A stretch of 52,192 nt of DNA from Candidatus Omnitrophota bacterium (GCA_016782445.1 JADHYM010000004.1:1-52192), one strand, 5' to 3'. Positions 28,772 through 38,195 are shown, numbered from the stretch's first letter. Made by a program: numbers and translations. The notes: generated by a model from the letters alone, not told the origin.

Positions 28772-29416
28772 ATGAAGAACAAGCAAAAACTTCTCGCTAT
28801 ATACTCGAAGCTTTATGCGCGTTTCGGGCCGAGAAAGTGGTGGCCCGCTGAGACGGATTTTGAGGTCATGGTAGGCGCGATACTTACGCAGAACACTGCC
28901 TGGGCAAATGTCGAGAAAGCCATACTGAATATTAAAAAGGAAAAAGCGCTTTCTCCCAAAAGCTTTCGTGATATTTCTCTTGGCCGGCTCAAGCGTCTTA
29001 TACGGCCCTCGGGTTTCTACAACGAGAAGGCGAAAAAACTTAAAAGTTTTACGAATTTTCTTTTTAGCTCCTGCAAGGGGAGGATGGACAGGCTAAAGCT
29101 TAAAAACACCCGTTTCTTGCGCAAGAGGCTTCTTGAAATAAACGGGATTGGCCCTGAAACGGCCGATAGCATGCTTCTCTACGCTTTGGGCAAGCCTGTT
29201 TTTGTCGTCGATGCATACACGAAAAGGATTTTTTCAAGGCACGGAATGATAAAAAAATACGCCTCATACGGCGAGGTGCAGGATTTTTTCATGAATAATC
29301 TCCCGACTAAAAGAGCCCTCTACAACGAGTATCACGCGCTCATCGTGGAGCTTGGCAAGCGTTACTGCAAGAAAACAAAACCTCTTTGTAACAGTTGCCC
29401 TTTAAAAGATTTGTGA
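28772..29416 (+). CDS. Endonuclease III-like HhH-GPD DNA glycosylase with Fe-S motif
   Basis: FEVMVGAILTQNTAWANVEKAI...LLEINGIGPETADSMLLYALGKPVFVVDAYTKRIFSRHG; C-terminal YCKKTKPLCNSCPL. Confidence 0.85.
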   Translation: MKNKQKLLAIYSKLYARFGPRKWWPAETDFEVMVGAILTQNTAWANVEKAILNIKKEKALSPKSFRDISLGRLKRLIRPSGFYNEKAKKLKSFTNFLFSSCKGRMDRLKLKNTRFLRKRLLEINGIGPETADSMLLYALGKPVFVVDAYTKRIFSRHGMIKKYASYGEVQDFFMNNLPTKRALYNEYHALIVELGKRYCKKTKPLCNSCPLKDL

Positions 29417-29425
29417 TATAATATT

Positions 29426-29458
29426 GTAAGCTGTAGGCTTTAAGCTATAAGCTGTAAG
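29426..29458 (+). repeat. Heptameric repeat (taagctN)n, same family as argH flanks
   Basis: taagctg|taggctt|taagcta|taagctg|taag. Confidence 0.8.
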
Positions 29459-29481
29459 AATCGAAAAATTGGAGGTGTGAA

Positions 29482-29772
29482 ATGATATTTGGATTATTCA
29501 GAAAGAGAAGAACCACAGAAGAGCTCGGAGAATCTATCGGAGAGATAACGCATTTTTTTCCACACGTAAAGGCCGCGGTCATAAAGATTAAAAAAGGCGA
29601 CGTTGCCGTAGGGGACACGCTCTACATTAAAGGGCATACTACGGATTTTGAGCAGAAGGTAAAGAGCATGCAGGCAAACCACGCACCTATCGAAAAGGCA
29701 TCCAAGGGCCAGGAGATAGGGATGAAGGTTAAATCAAAAGTAAGGCACGGGGATAAGGTATATAAGATATAG
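29482..29772 (+). CDS. Translation elongation factor-like (EF-Tu domain 2-like) protein
   Basis: IGEITHFFPHVKAAVIKIKKGDVAVGDTLYIKGHTTDFEQKVKSMQANHAPIEKASKGQEIGMKV. Confidence 0.75.
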   Translation: MIFGLFRKRRTTEELGESIGEITHFFPHVKAAVIKIKKGDVAVGDTLYIKGHTTDFEQKVKSMQANHAPIEKASKGQEIGMKVKSKVRHGDKVYKI

Positions 29773-29777
29773 AATTC

Positions 29778-29811
29778 AGAAGACAGACGACAGAAGAGAT
29801 AAGAGAGACGA
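29778..29811 (+). repeat. Heptameric repeat (agaagac)n family
   Basis: agaagac|agacgac|agaagag|ataagag|agacgag. Confidence 0.75.
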
Positions 29812-29814
29812 GAG

Positions 29815-30090
29815 ATGAATAATAGAATATACAGGAAGATGCTTTTAGGACTCGGATTCGACTGCAAGGACGGGCACGTGCGTATGACGAAGGGGAAGAA
29901 CTTTTGCCTTTACGGGGGTTCTAATGAAACTCACGAGCTTATGCAGGAAAAGGCGGTAAAGTTCAACGAGCACCTCACTAAAAAGCATAAGACGCTCGAC
30001 AGCATAACGAAAAAGGAATTTGCGGATATATCGCGAAAGATCGGCCTCAAGATCCAGGACGACCCCAAGGCCGCAAAAGACGAACTCTAA
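29815..30090 (+). CDS. Hypothetical small protein
   Basis: 91-aa ORF, operonic, ATG immediately after heptameric repeat. Confidence 0.55.
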   Translation: MNNRIYRKMLLGLGFDCKDGHVRMTKGKNFCLYGGSNETHELMQEKAVKFNEHLTKKHKTLDSITKKEFADISRKIGLKIQDDPKAAKDEL

Positions 30091-30129
30091 CCGTTCGATA
30101 CTTACACAAACTAACAAAAGGAGGAGAAA

Positions 30130-30312
30130 ATGGCGAAAATAACAGTTGACGCAAGTTTATGTACGGGTTGTGGGTTATGCGTATCGCTCTGTCCCGGCGC
30201 GTTCGAGGTTGGCGACGATAATATTGCGAAGGTAATCGGCGCGGACTGCGGTGATCAGAATGTGAACGACATAGCGAGCCAGTGCCCGGTCGAGGCGATC
30301 AAAGTTGGCTGA
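30130..30312 (+). CDS. Ferredoxin ([4Fe-4S])
   Basis: CTGCGLCVSLCPGAFEV...IASQCPVEAIKVG; RBS aggaggag. Confidence 0.9.
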   Translation: MAKITVDASLCTGCGLCVSLCPGAFEVGDDNIAKVIGADCGDQNVNDIASQCPVEAIKVG

Positions 30313-31087
30313 TTTTCAAAAAGCGCATAAGCAAGTAGCGATCGAAGCAGCGTTAAAAGCGGGAGCTTATATAAAACGGAATGTAGGAAAACATTTAAGC
30401 GTTCGCTACAAGGGAGAGATAAACGTTGTCACGCATGTCGATAAGAACGCCGAGCGCATCATTGTCGAGAGAATAAAAAAATCTTTTCCTTGCCACGCCA
30501 TTCTGGCGGAGGAAAAAAATTACGCCAAGGTCCAGTCAGACTTCAAATGGATCATTGACCCCCTTGACGGCACGACCAATTTTCTCCATGGCTTTCCTTT
30601 TTTCTGCGTGTCAGTCGCGCTCTTTCATAAGGAAAAGCCTTTGTTCGGGGTTGTCTATGATCCCGAAAAAAACGAGCTTTTTACGGGAGAATGCGGCAAG
30701 GGCGCTTATTTAAACCGCAAGAGGATCGGTGTTTCAAAGATACGAGAACTAAAAAAATCAATGCTCGTGACAGGCTTTGCCTACAACGTAAAAAGCGCGA
30801 GAAACAACAATATCGAAAACTTTACGAGATTTCTAAAAGCCTCCCAGGCTGTAAGGCGGGCGGGATCAGCAGCGCTGGATCTCTGCTATGTGGCCTGCGG
30901 GAGATTTGATGGCTTTTGGGAACTCTATCTGAATCCATGGGACATGGCGGCCGGCGCACTCATTCTCGAAGAGGCCGGCGGCAAAATTACACAATTCGAC
31001 GGCTCGCCATTCACGGTTTACGATAAAGAACTCCTCGCCTCCAACTCCAAACTCCACTCCCAAATGATTAGGGTCCTCCAACGTTAA
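30305..31087 (+). CDS. Inositol monophosphatase family protein
   Basis: AILAEEKNYAK...WIIDPLDGTTNFLHGFPFFCVSVAL...NPWDMAAGALILEEAGGKIT. Confidence 0.92.
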   Translation: MADFQKAHKQVAIEAALKAGAYIKRNVGKHLSVRYKGEINVVTHVDKNAERIIVERIKKSFPCHAILAEEKNYAKVQSDFKWIIDPLDGTTNFLHGFPFFCVSVALFHKEKPLFGVVYDPEKNELFTGECGKGAYLNRKRIGVSKIRELKKSMLVTGFAYNVKSARNNNIENFTRFLKASQAVRRAGSAALDLCYVACGRFDGFWELYLNPWDMAAGALILEEAGGKITQFDGSPFTVYDKELLASNSKLHSQMIRVLQR

Positions 31088-31094
31088 TACGCGT

Positions 31095-31174
31095 ATCGAA
31101 ACGCTTTCGATCCAAAATGGAAAGTGTACCCTTTATGGGTACACTTTCCCGTTTGGAACCGAAAGCGTTTCGAT
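31095..31174 (+). repeat. 80-nt long hairpin (15-bp outer and 11-bp inner perfect stems)
   Basis: atcgaaacgctttcg ... aaagtgtaccc-tttat-gggtacacttt ... cgaaagcgtttcgat. Confidence 0.85.
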
Positions 31175-31316
31175 GCACTGTTCGAGTATCAAGTCGCCAG
31201 AAGGATGTCCGCTTTCAGTTCGCGCTAGTTTATCACCTGAATCAAGCAATATCAGTGTACAGCGTAGGTGAACAACTTATTTAAGTTAGTAATCAAAAAA
31301 GTAAGATACATTGTTG

Positions 31317-31345
31317 TTGACTTCCTGTTACATTTCTGTTACAAT
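31317..31345 (+). promoter_or_regulatory. Sigma70-type promoter upstream of a 47-codon ORF
   Basis: TTGACT (31317-31322), 17 bp, TACAAT (31340-31345). Confidence 0.6.
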
Positions 31346-31404
31346 TAAAACAATAAAAAGTTAAAGGTTCCTTGTTAGCTTATTAAAAAGAGAGGAGATC
31401 CCGG

Positions 31405-31548
31405 ATGCAGTATAAGACAGTGATCGAAATCGTCTGCGAAGCGAATAACGATCACGAGGCGCTTGATATAGCCGGCGAATTTCTAAAAGGAGATCTCGAA
31501 GCAGGCATCCAAATGCAATGCTTCGCGAAACCACTCGAGCAGCAGTGA
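31405..31548 (+). CDS. 47-aa small protein not in the ORF track
   Basis: ATG with RBS gaggag; MQYKTVIEIVCEANNDHEALDIAGEFLKGDLEAGIQMQCFAKPLEQQ; own promoter and downstream hairpin. Confidence 0.6.
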   Translation: MQYKTVIEIVCEANNDHEALDIAGEFLKGDLEAGIQMQCFAKPLEQQ

Positions 31549-31607
31549 ATTAACAGCGCGTGAATAACAAAGAAGGGGTAGTGTAACAAACTACCTTCCT
31601 TAGCCCT

Positions 31608-31673
31608 AACCCCGCCCTTTTGGGGAACGGATAAAAACAAAGTTTTTATTACGTTTGTCAAAAGGGCGGGGTT
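31608..31673 (+). terminator. Terminator-like nested hairpin
   Basis: aaccccgccctttt ... aaaagggcggggtt, with inner ataaaaac/gtttttat. Confidence 0.6.
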
Positions 31674-31800
31674 ATTTCCAGCCAGAGATAATGATCCTTC
31701 AGCTTTGCTCAGGCTTATTTCCGCTAGTTCAGCTATCGGAAATAATTTGCATTATGGCTTTCTCGTGATATACTAGTATAAAATAAATGGAGGTGGGTTT

Positions 31801-32175
31801 ATGGGATTTATATGCAGGATGTTTTTATATGTATTGAGTATATTATGGATCGTGGCGGGCACGCTTATGATATTCGCGCCCGAGGTGATAAGGAAAAAAG
31901 TTATTCCAAAAATAAAGGATTTACCCCTTAAGAAAATCGGTATTATTCCGATAGCAATCGGCGTATTTATTATTCTCTCGGCCCAGTTTAACAGGCACAC
32001 GCTGTTCGTGGTTATCCTGGGAATTCTTGCTATAGCCAAAGGCGTTTTTGCGATAGCGGCAACCGAAAAATTCGCAAAATGGCAGAATAAATTACTGCAG
32101 GCAAAAATGAACACCTATCGCATTATGGGGGGTGTCATAATTATACTCGGCTCGATCGTATTAATGGGCGTCTAA
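31801..32175 (+). CDS. Small integral membrane protein
   Basis: Several TM helices (IGIIPIAIGVFIILSAQF, LFVVILGILAIAKGVFAIAA). Confidence 0.6.
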   Translation: MGFICRMFLYVLSILWIVAGTLMIFAPEVIRKKVIPKIKDLPLKKIGIIPIAIGVFIILSAQFNRHTLFVVILGILAIAKGVFAIAATEKFAKWQNKLLQAKMNTYRIMGGVIIILGSIVLMGV

Positions 32176-32199
32176 AGACGCGAATTATCGCGAATATTA

Positions 32200-33639
32200 G
32201 TGCTGGTAAAAGAAGATCCTTCGACTATTCAATCCTACCTTGAGGATTCCTCCAACACGCCCGGTGGGCATGCGGATAAAATCATAATTCCGGAAAACAT
32301 AGATGAGGCATCTGCCGCGTTTAAAAAAGCCTACGCCGATAAAACGCCGGTTACTGTTTCGGGCGCCGGCACCGGCCAGGCCGGGGGCAGGATTCCGTTT
32401 GGCGGAATAGTCATTTCAACCGAAAAACTCACCAAAATAAAAAAAATTGAGAAAATAGGAGAAAAAGGTTACGCCATCGTAGAAGCGGGCGTTCTCATAA
32501 AGGATCTCAAAGCCTCGTGCGAGCGTAAGAGGCTTTTTTATACCTATGACCCTACCGAGCAAACCGCTTTTGCCGGGGGCACAATCGCCACGAACGCTTC
32601 CGGCGCGCGATCATTTCGCTATGGCTCGACCAGGAAGTATGTTCTCGAGCTCACGCTCATCTTAGCTGATGGGGAAGTGTTTCATCTTAAAAGGGGAGAT
32701 GTAAAGGCAAAGGCCGGGACGATAAAATTCAAAACAGGTAAAAAAGATTACGAAATCCGGTTACCGACATATAAAATGCCGCCCACTAAAAATTCCGCCG
32801 GCTATTATGCAAAAGACGACATGGACCTCATAGACCTTTTTATAGGCCAGGAAGGGACGCTCGGGACTATTGCGGAGGCAAAACTCGGGCTCATAAAAAT
32901 GCCCAAAGAATTTTTAACCATGTTTGTATTTTTTAAAAATGAGGAAAAAGCCCTGAAATTTACGCGGGATGCCCGGAAAGCGCGGCCGGCCGCTATAGAG
33001 TATTTCGACAAAAACACGCTCGCTCTTTTGAGCGAAAAATACCCGAATGTGCCGAAAGACCGAGAAGCCGCGATATTTTTTGAGGATGAAATAAGCACTA
33101 CAGAAGACAAGGCAGTCGAGAAATGGGAAAAGATATTTTCGCGAGGCGGCATTTCCCTGGATGATACTCAGGTGGCGATGAGTGAAAAAACGCGCCGGGA
33201 GTTCATGGAAAAAAGGCAGTTTATTCCGGAAAGAATGAGCGAAATGGCGAAACATTCGGGCTTTCCCAAGGTTTCAACGGACCTGGCCGTGCCGGAAAAC
33301 AAAAACGAGGAAATGCTGCGGCATTATCGCGAAACGCTTAAGCTCGCGCCTTTTTTGTATTTTATATTCGGGCACATCGGGGATTCGCATATGCACGTGA
33401 ACATGCTGCCCGGAAGTAAAAAAGAATACGACGTTGCCCGGAGGATGCAGCTCGATTTCGTTAAAAAATCTGTTTCTTTGGGCGGTACGGTATCGGCTGA
33501 GCATGGAATCGGAAAGGCGAAAAAAGATTTTCTTAAGCTTCTCTATGGGGAAAAAGGCATTAGAGAAATGATAAGAGTGAAATGCGCGCTCGATGCGAAA
33601 CTAATCCTGGGCAGGGGTAATATATTCGATTTTTTCTAA
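32200..33639 (+). CDS. FAD-binding oxidase/dehydrogenase (GlcD/LctD-like)
   Basis: KTPVTVSGAGTGQAGGRIPFGGIVISTEKL...FAGGTIATNASGARSFRYGSTRKYVLELTLILADGE...GGTVSAEHGIGKAKK. Confidence 0.88.
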   Translation: MLVKEDPSTIQSYLEDSSNTPGGHADKIIIPENIDEASAAFKKAYADKTPVTVSGAGTGQAGGRIPFGGIVISTEKLTKIKKIEKIGEKGYAIVEAGVLIKDLKASCERKRLFYTYDPTEQTAFAGGTIATNASGARSFRYGSTRKYVLELTLILADGEVFHLKRGDVKAKAGTIKFKTGKKDYEIRLPTYKMPPTKNSAGYYAKDDMDLIDLFIGQEGTLGTIAEAKLGLIKMPKEFLTMFVFFKNEEKALKFTRDARKARPAAIEYFDKNTLALLSEKYPNVPKDREAAIFFEDEISTTEDKAVEKWEKIFSRGGISLDDTQVAMSEKTRREFMEKRQFIPERMSEMAKHSGFPKVSTDLAVPENKNEEMLRHYRETLKLAPFLYFIFGHIGDSHMHVNMLPGSKKEYDVARRMQLDFVKKSVSLGGTVSAEHGIGKAKKDFLKLLYGEKGIREMIRVKCALDAKLILGRGNIFDFF

Positions 33640-34476
33640 CTTCGCGGTAACCTCGCCGAGCCACGGAATAAGCTCAAGTACCTGCATTTTTATCAGAAGT
33701 AAGATCCGGTTAGGCTCCTGGCTAACGTAACCCTTTACGCTAACGCGGTTTTCGTACTCGCCTTTTTGTTTTACGTACGGCTCCACCAAAAAAGCGTCAA
33801 ACTTTCCCATTTGAGGCACTGTTATTTTCGCTTCCTTGATAACAGTGCCGCCTATCTCATAATTCTTTTCGCTTGCGTTTATACCAAGGACAATATGCTC
33901 GTCTGGGTTAAGCGGAAGCGTCCTGAAATAATATGATGCGCACACAGGGTCGCGGGCGCCGGGACGAAGCGCTGACTTTTTTATGCTGCCGTCTGTCAGA
34001 TTCTGGTAAGTAGCTATTCTATTATCCCAGTCATAGTCTACAACGAGGTCCTTCTTATATCCCCCCTCGCGCAGCGATACCTCGAAGCACCTGCTCTCGA
34101 GGGTTTCAGTATCCATATAACTTATAAAAGAGTCTCTAATTTTAAATATCGCCGAAAGAAAATCATTCGTTCCGGCCCTTACCACGATTTTGTACACCTC
34201 GTAGCCTTTATACGTAGTTATCGCCTCCACTGTCGAGGTTGCCTCGCCTATGGGGATTCCCTGCCACGCTATAACGTAAGTAAAACGTTCACCGACCTTA
34301 AATGCGTAATCTTTCGGGGCCTTAGGTGCTTTCTCTAATGGGGGTGTTTGCGCGGGAATGGGCGTTTGTAGCGCCGGCCGAGCGATCGATGTCTCGGGTG
34401 CGGGCCTTACAAGACGCAAATATACTACGCTACCGGTGAGTATAAGCGCTATAATTATGATATATGCTCGTTTCAT
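33601..34476 (-). CDS. DUF3108-like protein with N-terminal membrane anchor
   Basis: TM N-terminus; FKVGERFTYVIAWQGIPIGEATSTVEAITTYKGYEVYKIVVRAGTNDFLSAIFKIRDSFISYMDTETL. Confidence 0.75.
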   Translation of the reverse strand: MKRAYIIIIALILTGSVVYLRLVRPAPETSIARPALQTPIPAQTPPLEKAPKAPKDYAFKVGERFTYVIAWQGIPIGEATSTVEAITTYKGYEVYKIVVRAGTNDFLSAIFKIRDSFISYMDTETLESRCFEVSLREGGYKKDLVVDYDWDNRIATYQNLTDGSIKKSALRPGARDPVCASYYFRTLPLNPDEHIVLGINASEKNYEIGGTVIKEAKITVPQMGKFDAFLVEPYVKQKGEYENRVSVKGYVSQEPNRILLLIKMQVLELIPWLGEVTAKLEKIEYITPAQD

Positions 34477-34543
34477 AACCTACATATGATAACTTAGAAA
34501 CGCGAAAATGTAAAACAAAAATCGCGAGAGGTTTTGCTTGAGA

Positions 34544-34572
34544 AGTAGTTTGTTTAGGTGTAGAATATTGAG
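34544..34572 (+). promoter_or_regulatory. Sigma70-type promoter upstream of histidine kinase
   Basis: TTGAGA, 17 bp, TAGAAT just upstream of 34590 start (coordinates approximate within a few bp). Confidence 0.5.
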
Positions 34573-34589
34573 CAAATTAAGGAGATATA

Positions 34590-36563
34590 ATGAATATAAG
34601 ATCCAAAATTACAGGGATATTAGTAGTATCCTCGCTTATCCTGATAGCAATAGGCGTGGGCGTAGGGTACTTTTGGGGCTTTGATTTATTGCGTAATACA
34701 ATAGGTGAGAATCAGACAAAAATTGCGAAACTGACAACCGGTGCTATTGAAAGAATTATAAATGAAGAGATAGCGGATATAGAGCTATACATATCTCATT
34801 CGTTGAGAATAGAAGAGGTTGAAAAGGCTAACGCTACATACGAGAAAAGAGACAGAGATTCCATCAATCAATATTTTACCCAAATAGATAAAGAATGGGC
34901 CCTTGCCACAGAAAATAATCCTCTGATAAAAGAATATTTAGATACCTTGGCCAGCAAGAGGTTGAGAGCGATCGTGGGAATGGATACGGGCATAAGCGAA
35001 ATATTTCTAACTGACAAGTTTGGCGGACTGGTAGCCTCATCGGGTAAAACGAGCGATTTTTATCAGGCAGACGAAAAATGGTGGCAAGAGGCTTTTGCCG
35101 GCGGGCAAGGCAAAGTTTCAATTCAGGATATTGAATTTGATGAATCGAGTAAGGTCCTAAGTCTTCCTATAGCGTCCCCTATAAGAAATCACCTGGGAAA
35201 AGTAATAGGTGTTTGCAAGGCCGTATTGGATGTCAACAGGTTATTCGAACCCTTAGAAGCTGTTAGGATAGGAAAAACAGGGCACTCTTCTTTGCTGGAC
35301 GGAAAAGGCTATGTTTTATTCCATGAGGGGATTAAGCCGTTAAGAGAGAAGCTTTTCGGCGAGAAGGACTTTAAAAAACTCAAAGATACAAAAAAAGATG
35401 GGTGGATTGTCACGCAGAGCTTTTTAGAACCAGGAGTGCAGCAGCTTATTTCCTATGCTTTGGTTGAGTACCCAATGCTTTTACAAAAAGGTATGTACTG
35501 GAGAGTTTGTATAGCGCAGGAAGCAAAGGAAGTATTTCTTCCTTTGAAGCGTTTGATGGGACAGCTTTTGGCGCTTATTCTTGTTTTGTTAGCTGTGCTG
35601 TTAGTCCTGGCATACATTTTTAGCGGAATATTCGTAAAGCCGATAAAGAGACTTCAGGAGGGTGTGGAACGCATTGGCGACGGAGACCTGGATTATCAGG
35701 TAAAAATAAAAACAGGCGATGAGATCGAAGAGTTCGCAGATTCCTTTAATAATATGGTGGGCAATCTTAAAAAAACCACAACCTCTATAAATTCGCTTAA
35801 TAAAGAAATAGAGAACCGCGAAAAAGTAGAGATGGCGCTGGTAGTGGCGAAAAGAGAGATTGCGGAAGCCGCGGAAATAAAGACGAAGTTTGCGTCGATA
35901 GCGTCGCATGAGGTAAGGGGAGCGCTTGCTAATGTCTACGAAAGCCTCAAATTGGTTCTGGACGGGCTGACAGGGAAGTTGAATGACAAGCAAAGACATT
36001 TTCTCAATATGGCGAAGGAGGAGCTGAGCCGCATAAACCGGCTTACCAGCGATATATTGGATTTCCAAAAATTCGTATCCGGTAAAATGAAATTCAATTT
36101 TCAGAAAAATAATATAAACACAGCAGTAAAAGAAATTCACAAAACCATACACTCTTTAGCAGAGCAAAAGGGGTTGTATTTTAAGTTAAACCTCAAGAAA
36201 GATATGCCGGACAGCGAGTTTGATAAGGATAAAATAATACAGGTGCTGGTTAATCTGATCAATAACGCTGTCAAGTTTACCAAAAAAGGAGGCATTACTC
36301 TTAGCACTGCGAGTGAAGGAAATTTTATACAGGTAACAGTTCAAGATACCGGTTATGGCATAAAGAAAGAAGACCTTCCTGAATTATTCAAAACCTTTAT
36401 GCAACTTAAAACCACAAAGGAAAAAGGAACGGGCCTCGGGCTTTCCATTTGCAAGGAAATCACAGACGGGCACAAGGGCAAGATCTGGGCAGAATCAGAT
36501 TTTGGTAAAGGATCTGCCTTTCATTTTATCCTGCCTGTAAAAGAAAGAAGATCGGCGGCGTAG
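34590..36563 (+). CDS. Sensor histidine kinase (dCache-like, HAMP, HisKA, HATPase)
   Basis: Two TM segments; VKPIKRLQEGVERIGDGDLDYQVKIKTGDEIEEFADSFNNMV HAMP; ASHEVRGAL H-box; VLVNLINNAVKFTKKGG N-box; GTGLGLSICKEI. Confidence 0.92.
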   Translation: MNIRSKITGILVVSSLILIAIGVGVGYFWGFDLLRNTIGENQTKIAKLTTGAIERIINEEIADIELYISHSLRIEEVEKANATYEKRDRDSINQYFTQIDKEWALATENNPLIKEYLDTLASKRLRAIVGMDTGISEIFLTDKFGGLVASSGKTSDFYQADEKWWQEAFAGGQGKVSIQDIEFDESSKVLSLPIASPIRNHLGKVIGVCKAVLDVNRLFEPLEAVRIGKTGHSSLLDGKGYVLFHEGIKPLREKLFGEKDFKKLKDTKKDGWIVTQSFLEPGVQQLISYALVEYPMLLQKGMYWRVCIAQEAKEVFLPLKRLMGQLLALILVLLAVLLVLAYIFSGIFVKPIKRLQEGVERIGDGDLDYQVKIKTGDEIEEFADSFNNMVGNLKKTTTSINSLNKEIENREKVEMALVVAKREIAEAAEIKTKFASIASHEVRGALANVYESLKLVLDGLTGKLNDKQRHFLNMAKEELSRINRLTSDILDFQKFVSGKMKFNFQKNNINTAVKEIHKTIHSLAEQKGLYFKLNLKKDMPDSEFDKDKIIQVLVNLINNAVKFTKKGGITLSTASEGNFIQVTVQDTGYGIKKEDLPELFKTFMQLKTTKEKGTGLGLSICKEITDGHKGKIWAESDFGKGSAFHFILPVKERRSAA

Positions 36564-36926
36564 ATGCAAAGAATAATTCTAATTGCAGAAGATAGCCCGG
36601 TTACTTCTTCAGTGCTCAAAGTAAAGCTTGAAAACGAGGGGTTTTCCGTGGATGCGGTAAGCTCGGGATACGCACTTTTAGGGTATTTGAAGGACAAAGA
36701 AGAGCCGGCTGTTATTGTCCTGGACCTCGTACTTCCCGGAAAAACAGGGATTGAACTTCTTTCCACCGTGAAAAATAAATGGCCCGGAACGAAAATATTC
36801 ATTTTTTCCGCCCATCCTGAATACGAAACGAAACTTTATGTTTTTGAAGATTATATATGCGGGTTTTTTGCGAAAACAAAAGGCGTTGATCGTCTTATAA
36901 AGGCGATAAAAAAGGAATTTAAATGA
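36564..36926 (+). CDS. Response regulator (receiver only)
   Basis: ILIAEDSPVTSSVLKVKLENEGF...VIVLDLVLPGKTGIELL. Confidence 0.9.
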   Translation: MQRIILIAEDSPVTSSVLKVKLENEGFSVDAVSSGYALLGYLKDKEEPAVIVLDLVLPGKTGIELLSTVKNKWPGTKIFIFSAHPEYETKLYVFEDYICGFFAKTKGVDRLIKAIKKEFK

Positions 36927-37636
36927 ATATTTTTCTGGCAGAACTTGTCGGAACTATGGTGCTTGTGCTTCTGGGGGACGGCGCGTGCGCGAACGTTTTG
37001 CTTAATAAGAGCAAGGGCAAGGATTCAGGGTGGATAGTTATTGCTACGGGCTGGGGCTTTGCAGTAGCAATTGCCGTATACGTAGCGGGCTGGGTAAGCG
37101 GCGGACATATTAATCCGGCAGTAACCATAGGATTTATGGCAATAGGAAAACTTACCCTTAAAGAGTCGATCCCTTATTTTACGGGACAATTCGTAGGTGC
37201 CTTTTTAGGGGGCGTGATGGTATGGCTTGCTTATTTTCCGCACTGGAAAGCGACAGATGACCCTGACAGAAAACTTGCGGTTTTTTGTACTGCTCCCGCT
37301 ATAAGGCGCTACAAATGGAATCTTCTGGCTGAAATTATCGGAACGGCGATACTACTCATGGGAGTGCTCGGTATTTATAACGTGCACAACAGCATCGGGC
37401 AAGGCGCAGGGCCGTATCTTGTTGGGATTCTTGTTTTCGGCATAGGCCTTTCGCTTGGCGGTCCCACAGGTTATGCGATTAATCCTGCCCGGGATTTAGG
37501 CCCGAGAATAGCGCACGCGGTCCTTCCGATTCCGGGAAAACGCGATTCTGACTGGGCGTATGCATGGGTTCCGGTTCTGGGTCCTTTGATAGGGTGTGTT
37601 TTAGGGGCAGTGTTATATCAGGTAGTGTTTGGATAA
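36923..37636 (+). CDS. MIP family channel, glycerol facilitator-like
   Basis: Two NPA motifs (SGGHINPAVTIG, YAINPARDLGPR); NPARD as in GlpF. Confidence 0.93.
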   Translation: MNIFLAELVGTMVLVLLGDGACANVLLNKSKGKDSGWIVIATGWGFAVAIAVYVAGWVSGGHINPAVTIGFMAIGKLTLKESIPYFTGQFVGAFLGGVMVWLAYFPHWKATDDPDRKLAVFCTAPAIRRYKWNLLAEIIGTAILLMGVLGIYNVHNSIGQGAGPYLVGILVFGIGLSLGGPTGYAINPARDLGPRIAHAVLPIPGKRDSDWAYAWVPVLGPLIGCVLGAVLYQVVFG

Positions 37637-37650
37637 GAAAGGAGAAATCA

Positions 37651-37878
37651 GTGACAAACGGCGAAACGAAAAACGAGAAATTCAAGAGGCTAGCATCAAA
37701 GCGTGTTACAAATGCTATTAAGAAGATAGAACTTATAGGGCATCTCTCAGCCTCGAGCTACGAGTGCACGCAAGAAGAGGTGGACAAGATAGTCGTCGCG
37801 CTTCAGGACGCTCTCGAGGGCATAAAAGCCAAGTTCTCCAAAACCAAAAAAGCCGACGCGTCGAAATTTCAGCTTTAA
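37651..37878 (+). CDS. Small hypothetical protein
   Basis: GTG at 37651 with RBS aaaggag; MTNGETKNEKFKRLASKRVTNAIKKIELIGHLSASSYECTQEEVDKIVVALQDALEGIKAKF. Confidence 0.55.
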   Translation: MTNGETKNEKFKRLASKRVTNAIKKIELIGHLSASSYECTQEEVDKIVVALQDALEGIKAKFSKTKKADASKFQL

Positions 37879-38135
37879 ATTAAAAAGGTGAATGGGCATG
37901 CTTTCGGGGCCACCTCGGCGACCTGAATAACAAGAAGGTTCCGGGTAGTGTTTCCGCTTGACGTTTCCGCCAGAGGCGGATCAGCCTCTGGCTGAAGCCA
38001 CAAAATCGTCTGAAACCGACTCTACTTCGAATTTCTACTACAGTCGGTTCCCCGAGCCGAAGGCGAAGGGAAAGGTCGCGCTGCGCCCTTCTGCTCCGTT
38101 GAAGTTGCACAAATATTATATGCAAGTTTCTTGCC

Positions 38136-38164
38136 TTGACAAAATTATACTCATATCTTATAAT
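38136..38164 (+). promoter_or_regulatory. Consensus sigma70 promoter upstream of acyl-CoA dehydrogenase
   Basis: TTGACA (38136-38141), 17 bp, TATAAT (38159-38164). Confidence 0.75.
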
Positions 38165-38195
38165 TACACCCTAAATATAAATATGGAGGGATGAA

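Noticed and set aside
37958-38194. 78-aa ORF in intergenic region
   Set aside because: Overlaps hairpin repeats and the consensus promoter of the next gene; not protein-like.
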